From Mycobacteriales bacterium (GTDB taxonomy: Bacteria > Actinomycetota > Actinomycetes > Mycobacteriales > Mycobacteriaceae): a DNA stretch of 64,000 nt. Both the position numbers and the translations under genes were made by a program. Shown piece after piece: positions 1 to 9,005 of the stretch (its first letter is position 1; every line of letters begins with the position of its first letter). The stretch covers positions 1 to 64,000 of the forward strand of contig JAHABL010000007.1 in assembly GCA_018376445.1 (NCBI GenBank), in the 5' to 3' direction. The notes under the pieces are model-generated. The model searched no databases and had not been told where the DNA came from. It worked only from the letters and a program-made list of their open reading frames with translations.

Positions 1-39
1 ACCACCCCTCTTCCTGTATAAACCCGTGCCGTTAACGGC

Positions 40-57
40 CGGTGCCGATTGGCACCG
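40..57 (-). terminator. Stem-loop after suhB
   Basis: A 7-bp perfect stem (40-46 with 51-57) and a GATT loop lie 18 bases beyond the suhB stop. A 12-base palindrome, GCCGTTAACGGC, sits beside it at 28-39. No long T run follows on the minus strand, so efficiency is uncertain. Confidence 0.5.
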
Positions 58-75
58 TGGTAATACGCGGACTCG

Positions 76-1008
76 CTACTGCTTTTTGAGCAAAGGCATC
101 GGCTGCAAACCACCCGCTGCTTCCATCATGGTCACGAATTCCTGCGCGACGGAAGGAGCAACTGCATAGTTCAACGTTCCCATATGACCGATTTCCGCGG
201 GGTCGGGAATGACCGTCACAGCTCCAGCCTCCTGCGCAATAATGCCACCAGCGGCACGATCCCACGGGTGCAGTCCGTGCTCGTAGTATGCGTCAAGACG
301 TCCTGACGCGACAAAGCACAGATCGAGGGCTGCCGATCCTAGCCTTCGAATATCACGAACGTGTGAAATGACCTGCGAAAACAAAGCACCTTGCAATGCT
401 CGTTTTGAGGACGTGTAAGAAAAGCCCGTGCCCAAAAGGGTAACCCCTAAGCTCTCTGGTTCATTGCAGTGAAGGCGAGGAGCTGTACGGGCGCTGGAGG
501 GATCGGCTTGCGCCTGCTCTATGCTGATAACACTTGCTCCCCCACCACGATGGGCAGAGAAAATCTCACTGGCAACAATGTTCGCGACAGCGCCGGCCAC
601 AACTTTGCCATTTATCGCGGCAGCAATGGACACCGAGTACGCGGGAATTCCATACAGGAAGTTCACGGTGCCGTCGATGGGATCGAGGACCCAGGTGACC
701 GCGTTCTCGTCACCAGTGAGGACCTCTCCCCCACCTTCTTCACCCAAGATAGAGTCATGCGGACGTACCCGGGTGAGGAACTCACGAAGAGCTTTTTCAT
801 TTTCTTGATCGACGATTGTAACGGGGTCGCACTCTGTGGTCTTGAGCTGTTGGCCCAGGGCAGAGGCGTTATCGGTCGTATCCTCAGTGAGCAACTCAGC
901 ACGGCGTTGCGCGACAAGCTGCGCAGCTTTAGCTGCCATAGTAACAGCCAGATCGCGAAGTTCAGCAGGGGTAATGTGTTCAAGCGCGGTGACGGCAGGA
1001 TCAGCCAT
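76..1008 (-). CDS. suhB: Inositol monophosphatase family protein (SuhB-like)
   Basis: A cytosolic Mg-dependent phosphatase of the IMPase/FBPase superfamily. It probably removes phosphate from inositol-1-phosphate, supplying inositol for phosphatidylinositol and mannosides. The 310-aa product shows the family motifs: EEGG for metal binding, WVLDPIDGTVNF (motif A with catalytic aspartates) and WDRAAGG (motif B) near the C-terminus. The ATG at 1008 gives a normal family length. It is divergent from ppgK across a 279-bp spacer, the same neighbours as Rv2701c/Rv2702 in M. tuberculosis. Histidinol-phosphate or related substrates cannot be excluded, because family members are hard to separate by sequence. 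Confidence 0.9.
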   Translation of the reverse strand: MADPAVTALEHITPAELRDLAVTMAAKAAQLVAQRRAELLTEDTTDNASALGQQLKTTECDPVTIVDQENEKALREFLTRVRPHDSILGEEGGGEVLTGDENAVTWVLDPIDGTVNFLYGIPAYSVSIAAAINGKVVAGAVANIVASEIFSAHRGGGASVISIEQAQADPSSARTAPRLHCNEPESLGVTLLGTGFSYTSSKRALQGALFSQVISHVRDIRRLGSAALDLCFVASGRLDAYYEHGLHPWDRAAGGIIAQEAGAVTVIPDPAEIGHMGTLNYAVAPSVAQEFVTMMEAAGGLQPMPLLKKQ

Positions 1009-1287
1009 GGCTCACATCTTTCTGACACGTTGTCTGTGCGGGGGGTGGTAAACGAGTAAAGAAATAGTCGCTTTCTTCAAAAAGAAGGACAAGAACCCTC
1101 TTCCCTCTCGTCAGTCCTATGCTTCTATGCTACGTCTGGCAACAAAGTTGGCAGAACGAGGTTTACATCTCGTAATCTTATCTGGAGCGATTCAGTAACG
1201 TCTAGCGCATTCATCGGTCATTGTGAGACGCTTAAGATACTGATAACGCACCACACCTCACAGGCTTCTCCATCTCAAAGGAACACC

Positions 1288-2061
1288 ATGGCGGAAAACG
1301 GTCTCCAACCGCAACTGCGCGGCTTCGGCGTCGACGTCGGCGGTAGCGGCATCAAGGGTGCACTCGTTGATCTCAACACCGGACAACTCATCGGCGAACG
1401 CATTCGTATAGCTACCCCCCAACCTGCCACCCCGGATGCAGTTGCAGACGTCGTCACTGAGATTACCCACCGCTTTAGCTGGGAGGGTCCTGTTGGCGTG
1501 ACCCTCCCCTCCGTCATCCAGCAACAGACTGCAAAAACAGCCGCTAACATCGATAAATCGTGGATTGATACGGACATCAAGGACCTGTTCACCCGCCATC
1601 TGCCCGGGCAAGAGGTGACCGTCGTCAATGACGCTGATGCCGCCGGCATTGCCGAGCTCCATTACGGTGCAGCTAAAGGCGCACAGGGCTTGGTCGTCCT
1701 TTTGACTTTCGGCACAGGCATCGGATCAGCTGTTCTGTACAACGGCATTCTTATCCCCAACACTGAGTTTGGCCACTTCGAATTGGGCGACGGGGACGCG
1801 GAGGTGTATGCCTCTGCCGCCGTACGTGAGCGTGAAGACCTCACCTGGACGGAATGGACAGCACGTGTCAATGACATGATCCGCAGTATGGAAAAATTCT
1901 TCTGGCCTGACCTGATTATCGCAGGTGGTGGTATCTCTCGTAAGCACGCTAAGTGGATGCCCAACCTCGATATTCGTACGCCTATTGTACCCGCAGCTCT
2001 GCGCAACCATGCCGGTATCGTCGGTGCCTCCTATGCTGCCGCTAACGGTATCTGTCCCTAA
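1288..2061 (+). CDS. ppgK: Polyphosphate glucokinase
   Basis: Phosphorylates glucose to glucose-6-phosphate using inorganic polyphosphate or ATP, in the cytosol. The 257-aa ROK/ASKHA-fold product has the N-terminal phosphate motif FGVDVGGSGIKG, typical of actinobacterial PpgK, then VNDADAAG, FGTGIGSAV and EFGHFELG. Length is close to the roughly 260 aa usual for the family. ATG at 1288 follows an AAAGGA ribosome site at 1277-1282. It sits directly upstream of sigA, as in mycobacteria and corynebacteria, and is closed by a strong hairpin, so it is probably monocistronic. Because a PTS EIIABC of fructose type is the only PTS permease seen here, PpgK may be the main route for free glucose (inference). 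Confidence 0.93.
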   Translation: MAENGLQPQLRGFGVDVGGSGIKGALVDLNTGQLIGERIRIATPQPATPDAVADVVTEITHRFSWEGPVGVTLPSVIQQQTAKTAANIDKSWIDTDIKDLFTRHLPGQEVTVVNDADAAGIAELHYGAAKGAQGLVVLLTFGTGIGSAVLYNGILIPNTEFGHFELGDGDAEVYASAAVREREDLTWTEWTARVNDMIRSMEKFFWPDLIIAGGGISRKHAKWMPNLDIRTPIVPAALRNHAGIVGASYAAANGICP

Positions 2062-2079
2062 CCACATCAGTTCAGGGAG

Positions 2080-2111
2080 AAAACGGCCAGCGTCAATGCG
2101 CTGGCCGTTTT
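2080..2111 (+). terminator. Rho-independent terminator after ppgK
   Basis: A 13-bp perfect stem (2080-2092 with 2099-2111), GC-rich in the middle, with a 6-base loop and a T run at its end. It starts 18 bases after the ppgK stop. Confidence 0.85.
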
Positions 2112-2289
2112 CCTATTGAATCTGGCACAGCGCGTGGCACCCGCAGGCTGAGGGTTCGGCAATATTGTCAGCTAGTCGGTACAATGACAAGGCATGTTCT
2201 CCTCGTTTAGTCGCGTACCCTAGGTACTTCTGATAACGCGATGGGACCAACAACCGACTTTATGCTCGCATAGTCTCGAAAGGTTTTTT

Positions 2290-4086
2290 GTGGCAGCCTC
2301 TAAGAGCGCATCTACTTCCGCCTCCACTACTCCGGGAAAAAAGACGACGACCGGAAACTCCAGTACACGCCGCCGGTCATCGTCCTCTGCTGCATCTACA
2401 AACAGAGACGCTACGGCGCTAGACAACACCGCAGAAAGCACTGTTCCTGCGAAGAAATCGAGCGATCGTCGCACCACTAAAGCTGCTACTGCCAAGAACA
2501 ATACAGCCGCGAAGAATACGACCACACGACGCAAAACGGCTGCCACTAAGAAAGCTGCTGACGGTGACACTGCGACGGCAAAGAAGACCACCTCGCGACG
2601 TCGTTCCTCTGCATCTGCCGCGGAGAGCTCGGCTGCAGGCGAGGATACGACCGTAGCGAAGAAGACCGCGCGGAAGCGCGCAAGTACCAAGACTGTATCG
2701 ACTCGTGGCGCTAAGAAGAACTCGACTCGGCGCACCAAAAAAGCAGCCGAGGAGGAGCTCAAGGTCGAGGACACTCCACAGAACGATGAGGATCAACTTG
2801 ACAACGATGATCTAGATCTGGATGCAGATCTAGACGCAGATATGGACGAGGACCTCAACGATGATGATCTTGATAACGATGATCTGACCGATGACGATCT
2901 GAATCTGGACGATGACCTCGACCCTCTCGAAGATGATGACGACGATGACGATGACGTCAACGATGTCGTCATTGAGGGTGAAGAGGATGATGAAGACGAG
3001 GAAGAAACACCCACCGTCGACAATTCTCCTGCTTCTCGAGTACTGTCCAAGACCTCAACCGGGCGTGCTGCAGCAAAGAAAAAGAAGCCTACGTCGAAGG
3101 ACTTTGTCTGGGATGAGGAAGAGTCTGCAGCTCTTAAACAAGCACGTAAAGACGCTGAATTAACTGCTTCTGCGGACTCAGTCCGCGCATACCTCAAGCA
3201 AATAGGTAAAGTCGCTCTGCTCAATGCGGAAGAAGAGGTTGACCTCGCTAAGCGTATTGAAGCTGGCTTGTACGCGGACTGGTATCTCAAGCAGCTGGAA
3301 GCGCAGGGGGAAAAAGTTCCTCCGTCACAACGGCGAGATCTGAAGCTGGTTATCCGGGATGGTAACAAAGCTAAGAACCATCTTCTCGAAGCGAACCTCC
3401 GTTTGGTGGTCTCGCTAGCGAAACGTTACACAGGCCGCGGTATGGCCTTCCTCGACCTTATTCAGGAAGGAAACCTGGGTCTTATCCGAGCCGTTGAGAA
3501 ATTCGACTATGCCAAGGGCTATAAGTTCTCCACCTACGCTACTTGGTGGATTCGTCAGGCCATCACCCGTGCCATGGCAGACCAGGCTCGTACTATTCGT
3601 ATCCCGGTCCATATGGTGGAGGTCATTAACAAACTTGGTCGTATCCAACGTGAGCTGCTACAGGATCTAGGCCGCGAGCCCACTCCTGAAGAGCTTGCAA
3701 AGGAAATGGACATCACCCCTGAAAAGGTTTTGGAGATCCAGCAGTACGCTCGTGAGCCTATTTCTCTCGACCAGACCATTGGTGACGAAGGCGATTCACA
3801 GCTCGGTGATTTCATTGAGGACTCTGAGGCTGTTGTCGCCGTTGACGCAGTGTCGTTCACACTTCTCCAAGACCAGCTGCAGGACGTCCTGGACACCCTT
3901 TCTGAGCGTGAAGCCGGAGTAGTTCGTCTTCGCTTCGGTCTCACGGATGGACAGCCCCGTACGCTGGATGAGATTGGCCAGGTCTACGGTGTCACCCGTG
4001 AACGTATCCGCCAGATTGAGTCGAAGACCATGTCGAAACTACGCCATCCCTCACGGTCGCAGGTTCTGCGAGATTATCTCGACTAG
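2290..4086 (+). CDS. sigA: Principal RNA polymerase sigma factor SigA
   Basis: Primary sigma-70 that directs RNA polymerase to housekeeping promoters. The 598-aa product starts at GTG 2290, after AAAGG. Residues 1 to about 155 are Lys/Thr/Ala/Ser-rich with repeated KK-T units. About 157-240 is a very acidic stretch dominated by Asp and Glu. The conserved core follows: region 1.2 (SVRAYLKQIG), region 2 (LVVSLAKRYTGRGM, FLDLIQEGNLGL, STYATWWIRQAITR), region 3, and region 4.2 with the helix-turn-helix GVTRERIRQIE. Long, poorly conserved N-termini are usual for actinobacterial primary sigmas. Downstream, a strong two-way terminator separates it from the convergent DUF3039 gene. Confidence 0.97.
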   Translation: MAASKSASTSASTTPGKKTTTGNSSTRRRSSSSAASTNRDATALDNTAESTVPAKKSSDRRTTKAATAKNNTAAKNTTTRRKTAATKKAADGDTATAKKTTSRRRSSASAAESSAAGEDTTVAKKTARKRASTKTVSTRGAKKNSTRRTKKAAEEELKVEDTPQNDEDQLDNDDLDLDADLDADMDEDLNDDDLDNDDLTDDDLNLDDDLDPLEDDDDDDDDVNDVVIEGEEDDEDEEETPTVDNSPASRVLSKTSTGRAAAKKKKPTSKDFVWDEEESAALKQARKDAELTASADSVRAYLKQIGKVALLNAEEEVDLAKRIEAGLYADWYLKQLEAQGEKVPPSQRRDLKLVIRDGNKAKNHLLEANLRLVVSLAKRYTGRGMAFLDLIQEGNLGLIRAVEKFDYAKGYKFSTYATWWIRQAITRAMADQARTIRIPVHMVEVINKLGRIQRELLQDLGREPTPEELAKEMDITPEKVLEIQQYAREPISLDQTIGDEGDSQLGDFIEDSEAVVAVDAVSFTLLQDQLQDVLDTLSEREAGVVRLRFGLTDGQPRTLDEIGQVYGVTRERIRQIESKTMSKLRHPSRSQVLRDYLD

Positions 4087-4143
4087 GCCGTTCGAAGGCA
4101 CACACAGTCTATCCGGCTTCCATCAGACAGATTCTTCAGAGCG

Positions 4144-4184
4144 CTAAGAAAAGAGACCAGCCCCGGGCTGGTCTCTTTTCTTAG
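4144..4184. terminator. Bidirectional terminator between sigA and DUF3039 gene
   Basis: A near-perfect palindrome with 20-nt arms at 4144-4163 and 4165-4184. The A run on one side becomes a T run on the other, so it can stop transcription from both convergent genes. Confidence 0.9.
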
Positions 4185-4209
4185 GTCGTATAAGCAGCGG
4201 GTGGGAGCG

Positions 4210-4452
4210 CTAACGGGAATTCCGCAGCGTGTCGTAAATACGCTGGCATTCAGGGCATATCGGAGAGTTGGGTTTAGGAGTCTTGGTTACCGGAAACACT
4301 TCTCCACACAGAGCAACCACATGAGTCCCAGTGATCGCACTCTCCACGATCTTGTCTTTCTTAACATAGTGAAAATACTGAGGGGCTTCATCAGTTGTTT
4401 TCTCTTCCAGATCAACATCTGGACGTTCTAGAACATCAGTAGCAGTACTCAC
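4210..4452 (-). CDS. DUF3039 domain protein
   Basis: An 80-aa conserved actinobacterial protein of unknown role; Rv2708c is the M. tuberculosis counterpart by position and pattern. The product carries HYVKKDKI, then two Cys groups: one in the ALCGE stretch and one in the CPEC stretch. These look like four potential metal ligands in the order Cys, then Cys-x2-Cys. The start is GTG at 4452. It lies convergent to sigA and divergent from the methyltransferase gene, a conserved position near sigA and sigB. A small zinc-binding or regulatory protein is possible, but that is inference only. Confidence 0.85.
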   Translation of the reverse strand: MSTATDVLERPDVDLEEKTTDEAPQYFHYVKKDKIVESAITGTHVVALCGEVFPVTKTPKPNSPICPECQRIYDTLRNSR

Positions 4453-4542
4453 ATCTGCTATTGTGCTCTTTTTTCTTACGGCCTTCCACTCTGGTCACAC
4501 CCCACTTCCAAACAGGACAAAAGTCTGTGCCAGAATGATGAC

Positions 4543-6105
4543 GTGACTATTTCTGTGCCTGTTCTCGAGACTCTTCGTTCCGCCTTCCTCCGTCTGAACT
4601 ACACCATCGACGGAGTGCATGAGCTACTTGGTGACGACGCGTTTCAAGCGCTGTTCCGCCACGAACCGGTACCCGCGTGGCTAGCAACCACCACACCGCA
4701 GGAAAGAGAGACTTCTCCCCTCGCACCTCTCGTGCGTCTTCTCTTACTCGGAGAGCCGCAGAGCGCGGAAGAGATCTCAGCACTCTTTGACGTTGCGGGG
4801 CATGATCTCGCTGATCTTCTTGACAGTGAGATCTTCCAGATGGAAGATAACGGGCTCTATCGTGTTGCGCTTGATGTGCGTCCTGCTAACACAGGTTTCG
4901 GAAATCAGTGGGTGTTCTCTGATCTCGACGGGGCACTGTTCCCCGCTGCCACGCGGAAGGACCATGTCCTTGGCGTAGGAGAAGCATCCCTGTCACTCCT
5001 GCGCGCAACCCCACTAGACACCGTCGATTCTCTGCTTGACATTGGGACGGGGTGCGGGATTCAAGCACTCCACGGAAGCCACTATGCTCAGCGCATTATT
5101 GCAACAGATTTGTCGCCTCGCTGCTGCGAGCTCGCCGCTGCAACTCTTGCGATCAATGGAGTGTACGTCGCCTCAGAAGGCGGCCTCCTCCAGGAGAAAA
5201 CTGTTCCGTCAGGTCCACGTGCAGAGATACGACAAGGCCCGTGGTTTGACCCAGTAGCTGACCATGAATTCGATGCAATCGTCGCGAATCCGCCTTTTGT
5301 TGTCGCATCAGAGAAGATCACTCACTCCTATAGGGACTCGGGTCTCGATCTTGATGGTGCGACCGAACTTATGGTGCGCCAGTCGCCCCAGTATCTTAAA
5401 GAGGGAGGTCATGCGACAATTCTGGGGGCATGGGTGCATGAGCAGGGTAGAGACTATAGGGCCCGTCTTGCCCAATGGGTGCCTTCAAAGGGGGTCGATG
5501 TCTGGATTGTAGAACGAGATTGTGTTGACCCGGCCCTTTATGTAGCAACCTGGATGAAAGACTCGGGCCGAGATCCAGCTGACCCACAATGGAGGGACTA
5601 CGCTGCGCAATGGCTAGGTCACCTCGCTGATCATAGTGTTGCCGGTATCGGCTTCGGCATGGTGTTCATGCGGAAAGCTACAGGTCCGTCGACTCTCCTG
5701 ATCGAAGAACTCACTGCCCCTGAAGGAGATGCACTTGCCGCCGAGTCTCTATCACGCTGGGAACGTTGGGATAACCTGCAGCAGTGGTCGACAGACGAAC
5801 TGCTCTCGCAACGTTTTGCACTCTCTCCGCAAGCAGTGTTCGTCGATACTGCAACTCCCTCGTCGAATGGGCTGGGTACTGAAAACTCTAGCCATTCGGT
5901 CTACCGTAGCGACATACCAAGCTTCCGTCACACTATCGATGAACCCCTGCGCGCGGTTCTTAACGGGCTGAGCCGTGACGGGCTCTCGGCCGGTGATGTC
6001 GCCGAACTCCTCTGTACGGTACAGGGCTGGGACTGGGACATCTTCCGCCCCGCGATGTGCTCCGCTCTTCACGCCCTCTACCTGCATGGAATCATCACTC
6101 TGTGA
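4543..6105 (+). CDS. SAM-dependent methyltransferase, small-domain type
   Basis: A 520-aa class I methyltransferase starting at GTG 4543. The central domain has the SAM loop LLDIGTGCGIQAL (about residue 165) and VANPPFVV (about 247), an NPPF motif typical of enzymes that methylate an amide or an exocyclic amine (PrmC/RsmC/N6-adenine types). About 150 N-terminal residues form a helical substrate or winged-helix-like region, and about 200 C-terminal residues follow the catalytic core. This three-part layout is common in actinobacteria near sigB. The target (rRNA, protein or DNA) cannot be told from sequence. The gene reads towards sigB with a short gap, so read-through is possible. Confidence 0.8.
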   Translation: MTISVPVLETLRSAFLRLNYTIDGVHELLGDDAFQALFRHEPVPAWLATTTPQERETSPLAPLVRLLLLGEPQSAEEISALFDVAGHDLADLLDSEIFQMEDNGLYRVALDVRPANTGFGNQWVFSDLDGALFPAATRKDHVLGVGEASLSLLRATPLDTVDSLLDIGTGCGIQALHGSHYAQRIIATDLSPRCCELAAATLAINGVYVASEGGLLQEKTVPSGPRAEIRQGPWFDPVADHEFDAIVANPPFVVASEKITHSYRDSGLDLDGATELMVRQSPQYLKEGGHATILGAWVHEQGRDYRARLAQWVPSKGVDVWIVERDCVDPALYVATWMKDSGRDPADPQWRDYAAQWLGHLADHSVAGIGFGMVFMRKATGPSTLLIEELTAPEGDALAAESLSRWERWDNLQQWSTDELLSQRFALSPQAVFVDTATPSSNGLGTENSSHSVYRSDIPSFRHTIDEPLRAVLNGLSRDGLSAGDVAELLCTVQGWDWDIFRPAMCSALHALYLHGIITL

Positions 6106-6183
6106 TTAATTTTGGGATTTGGGAACTCTTTTGGGGACTCACGCGTTGAACCGAGTGAACCAGCTTACGACGAGGAGGATCCC

Positions 6184-7161
6184 ATGACCTCAGACAGCGC
6201 AGCAACGGCAGTTGTTGATCGGACGCAGGAACAGGACCTTGATCGCCCTTCTCAGACTGCCGACTTGGTACGTGTTTACCTCAATGCAATCGGTCGTCGG
6301 CCGCTCCTGACGGCTGAAGAAGAAGTTGACTTAGCAAAGCGCATTGAAGCAGGCATCTATGCAGAGCATCTTCTTGAGGAGCATCCCCGCTATGGAGATG
6401 CTCGTCGAGGACAGCTGCGCATGTTGGTACGGGACGGGGAACTTGCTCGTCAGCAGCTTTTGGAAGCGAATCTCCGACTTGTTGTCTCCCTTGCGAAACG
6501 ATATACCGGCCGTGGTATGCCCCTCCTTGACCTCATTCAGGAGGGAAACCTTGGTCTCATCCGAGCCGTCGATAAATTCGATTACGCCAAGGGGTTCAAG
6601 TTCTCAACGTATGCCACTTGGTGGATTCGCCAGGCGATCACCCGTGGGATGGCGGAGCAGACTCGGACAGTTCGACTTCCTGTTCATCTGGTAGAGCAGT
6701 TCAACAAGATCTCTCGAATTAAGCGCGAGCTCAATCAACAGTTGGGTCGTCAGGCAACGTGGGAAGAGATTTCTGAGGAATCCGGTATTCCGGTTGAGAA
6801 GATTCTCGATCTTGTCGACAAAGCTAGAGACCCCATCAGTCTGGACACCAAGGTCGGTTCTGATGATGATTCACCGCTCGGATCCTTTATCGAAGATGAT
6901 GGTGCCCTCGACGCTGTCGAATACACTATGACTCGTTTTATGGCGGAAGACGTCCATGACGTTTTAGACGATCTCAGTGAGCGTGAACGTAACGTTATCC
7001 GCTGGCGCTATGGTCTTGCTGATGGTGAAACCCACACCTTGGACTTCATCGGTAAGAAATTCGGTCTATCCCGTGAACGTGTGCGCCAGATTGAACGTAC
7101 GGTACTGGAGCGTCTTCGGGAAAGCGAAGACATCGAACGTCTCCGCGCCTACGCCAGCTAG
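6184..7161 (+). CDS. sigB: RNA polymerase sigma factor SigB (group 2, sigma-70)
   Basis: A primary-like, non-essential type sigma factor used in stationary phase and stress. ATG 6184 is chosen because GAGGAGG at 6172-6178 is ideally placed; the in-frame ATG at 6112 lacks such a site. This gives 325 aa, the usual SigB length. Regions seen: 1.2 (DLVRVYLNAIG), 2.1-2.4 (LVVSLAKRYTGRGM, LLDLIQEGNLGL, YATWWIRQAITRGM), 3, and 4.2 (GLSRERVRQIE). It lacks SigA's long basic and acidic N-terminus. It is followed by dtxR and galE in the same direction, the classic sigB-dtxR-galE arrangement of corynebacteria. Confidence 0.96.
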   Translation: MTSDSAATAVVDRTQEQDLDRPSQTADLVRVYLNAIGRRPLLTAEEEVDLAKRIEAGIYAEHLLEEHPRYGDARRGQLRMLVRDGELARQQLLEANLRLVVSLAKRYTGRGMPLLDLIQEGNLGLIRAVDKFDYAKGFKFSTYATWWIRQAITRGMAEQTRTVRLPVHLVEQFNKISRIKRELNQQLGRQATWEEISEESGIPVEKILDLVDKARDPISLDTKVGSDDDSPLGSFIEDDGALDAVEYTMTRFMAEDVHDVLDDLSERERNVIRWRYGLADGETHTLDFIGKKFGLSRERVRQIERTVLERLRESEDIERLRAYAS

Positions 7162-7196
7162 CGAGAGCATCAATAGCTACTAGCGAAAAGCCCCAA

Positions 7197-7242
7197 GATC
7201 CTGCCTAAAAACTCTTCTTCACGAAGGCGGTTAGGCAGGGTC
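7197..7242 (+). terminator. Probable terminator after sigB
   Basis: Arms 7197-7208 and 7231-7242 pair with one G-U position. Inside, CTTC pairs with GAAG. A TTTTT run follows at 7251-7255. The branched shape makes this less certain than the other terminators. Confidence 0.5.
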
Positions 7243-7322
7243 TTCCTGTATTTTTGACTTAAGATAGGTATGGCTGCCCACACCATTATTTTGGTCTGCC
7301 CATGAAGGAAAAGGACTCTCAT

Positions 7323-8012
7323 ATGAAAGAGCTTGTCGACACTACCCAAATGTATCTGCGGACCATCCTCGAACTCGAAGAAGAGGGTATCACGCCTCTC
7401 CGTGCTCGCATTGCGGAGCGTCTCGAGCAGTCGGGCCCCACAGTCAGCCAAACTGTGGCGCGTATGGAACGGGATGGGCTTCTGACAGTGGAGGCGAGCC
7501 GAGAACTGCATCTCACCCCTAAAGGTCGTGAAATCGCAGTGGCAGTCATGCGAAAGCATCGCCTCGCAGAGCGACTGCTCGTCGATATCGTCGGCATGGA
7601 TGTATCGGAAATCCACGACGAGGCGTGCCGATGGGAACATGTTATTAGCGAAAATGTCGAACGACATCTCGTCAAGGTGCTAGACCACCCGCACCACTCC
7701 CCCTATGGGAATCCCATCCCTGGGCTTGACAGGATCTCTGCTGATGCGGCTGTGACGGAAGACTACCCTCGTCTGACTGAGCTTGATCTCAACGAAGAGC
7801 CACTCATCGTCACGCTGCGCCGAGTTGGCGAAATCGCCCAGACCGATCAGGATCTTGTCGATAGTCTCATCACCAATGCAATTGGCCCTGGAGCCCGCAT
7901 CAGTGTCAAAGAGAAGGATGGCGTCATTCGGCTATGCTCATTGGGCGGCGAGTGGATTACCATACCTAATGACATGGCACACGCCTTTTATATTGAACCT
8001 GTGAAGAGGTAA
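7323..8012 (+). CDS. dtxR: Iron-dependent repressor DtxR/IdeR
   Basis: Fe(II)-activated repressor of iron uptake and activator of iron storage. The start at ATG 7323, after two AAGGA copies, gives 229 aa, matching IdeR (230 aa), and a normal DtxR N-terminus. All metal ligands of DtxR are at the expected numbers: Met10, Cys102, Glu105 and His106 (primary site), and His79, Glu83 and His98 (ancillary site). The helix-turn-helix around SGPTVSQTVARMERDGL is intact, and a C-terminal SH3-like domain follows. galE starts 3 bases after its stop, as in Corynebacterium. I saw no convincing 19-bp iron box in front of it. Confidence 0.97.
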   Translation: MKELVDTTQMYLRTILELEEEGITPLRARIAERLEQSGPTVSQTVARMERDGLLTVEASRELHLTPKGREIAVAVMRKHRLAERLLVDIVGMDVSEIHDEACRWEHVISENVERHLVKVLDHPHHSPYGNPIPGLDRISADAAVTEDYPRLTELDLNEEPLIVTLRRVGEIAQTDQDLVDSLITNAIGPGARISVKEKDGVIRLCSLGGEWITIPNDMAHAFYIEPVKR

Positions 8013-8015
8013 TAC

Positions 8016-9005
8016 ATGAAACTCCTGGTTACCGGCGGCGCCGGATACGTTGGTAGCTGTGTTGCTACCTTGCTAGTGGAACGCGGTCACGACGTCACTA
8101 TCGTCGACAAATTGTCGACAGGTACCAGGGAAGCAGTACCGGCCGGTACTCGCTTCATTGAAGGCGACATCAAGGATGTTGCGCACGAGGTGCTAGCCGC
8201 AGAGTCGTACGACGGTGTTTTACATTTCGCTGCTCGCTCTCTTGTCGGGGAATCCTGTGAAGTACCGGACGAATACTGGCAAGGCAACGTTGTTACCACC
8301 CTGGCGCTCCTCGATGCCATCCGCGACAATAACGTTCCTCGGTTAGTCTTCTCCTCGACCGCAGCCACCTATGGAGAGCCAGATCAGGTCCCCATCACCG
8401 AAGACATGCCTACCCACCCCACGAACCCGTATGGGGCCACTAAGCTTTCTATGGATATGGCGATTACCTCCTATTGCAACGCCTATGGGCTGACCGCCAC
8501 CTCGCTACGCTACTTCAACGTAGCAGGTGCCTACCATGGCGCTGGTGAGAATCGGAAGGTCGAGACCCATATCGTTCCTCTCGTCCTTGAAGTAGCCATG
8601 GGTTACCGTGAAAAGATCTACATGTTCGGCGATGATTGGCCCACTCCTGACGGCACCTGTATTCGGGACTATATCCACGTCTTGGACCTGGCAGATGCGC
8701 ATATTCTTGCACTAGAGAAGTCTCCAAAAGGTCGTCATTCGATATTCAATCTTGGTTCGGGTGAAGGCTTCTCCGTAAAGCAAGTCATCGAGGCCTGCCG
8801 GAAAGTTACTGGGCACCCAATTCCTGCCGAGGTAGCGGAACGTCGTGCGGGTGACCCTGCCGTTCTAGTCGCTTCCTCCGAAAAGGCCAAGCAGGAATTA
8901 GGTTGGAATCCCCAGCACACTGATATCACCGAAATCGTCAGTGACGCGTGGGAGTTTACCCGGCAGCTTGGTGACCGCGCTTTTGCCGCACACAAGGCTC
9001 GCTAG
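8016..9005 (+). CDS. galE: UDP-glucose 4-epimerase
   Basis: Interconverts UDP-glucose and UDP-galactose with bound NAD, feeding both the Leloir pathway and galactan synthesis for the arabinogalactan wall. The 329-aa extended SDR has the Rossmann motif GGAGYVG (7-13) and the catalytic Tyr139-x3-Lys143 in NPYGATK, with SSTAATYG before it. It begins 3 bases after dtxR, so the two are almost certainly co-transcribed. Its stop overlaps the convergent DUF4192 gene by 4 bases. The other Leloir genes, galT and galK, lie about 47 kb downstream with a candidate galactose symporter. Confidence 0.95.
   Translation: MKLLVTGGAGYVGSCVATLLVERGHDVTIVDKLSTGTREAVPAGTRFIEGDIKDVAHEVLAAESYDGVLHFAARSLVGESCEVPDEYWQGNVVTTLALLDAIRDNNVPRLVFSSTAATYGEPDQVPITEDMPTHPTNPYGATKLSMDMAITSYCNAYGLTATSLRYFNVAGAYHGAGENRKVETHIVPLVLEVAMGYREKIYMFGDDWPTPDGTCIRDYIHVLDLADAHILALEKSPKGRHSIFNLGSGEGFSVKQVIEACRKVTGHPIPAEVAERRAGDPAVLVASSEKAKQELGWNPQHTDITEIVSDAWEFTRQLGDRAFAAHKAR

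Noticed and set aside
2290..3010. Lys- and Asp-rich SigA N-terminus considered as a frameshift or foreign insertion
   Set aside because: The frame is continuous, codon use is like the rest of the gene, and long variable N-termini are usual for actinobacterial SigA.
7254..7289. TTGACT considered as the -35 box of a dtxR promoter
   Set aside because: No -10-like hexamer lies at 16-18 bases; the nearest AT-rich hexamer is about 24 bases away.
7170..7667. 165-aa minus-strand frame after sigB
   Set aside because: It is antisense to dtxR, whose metal ligands are all in place.
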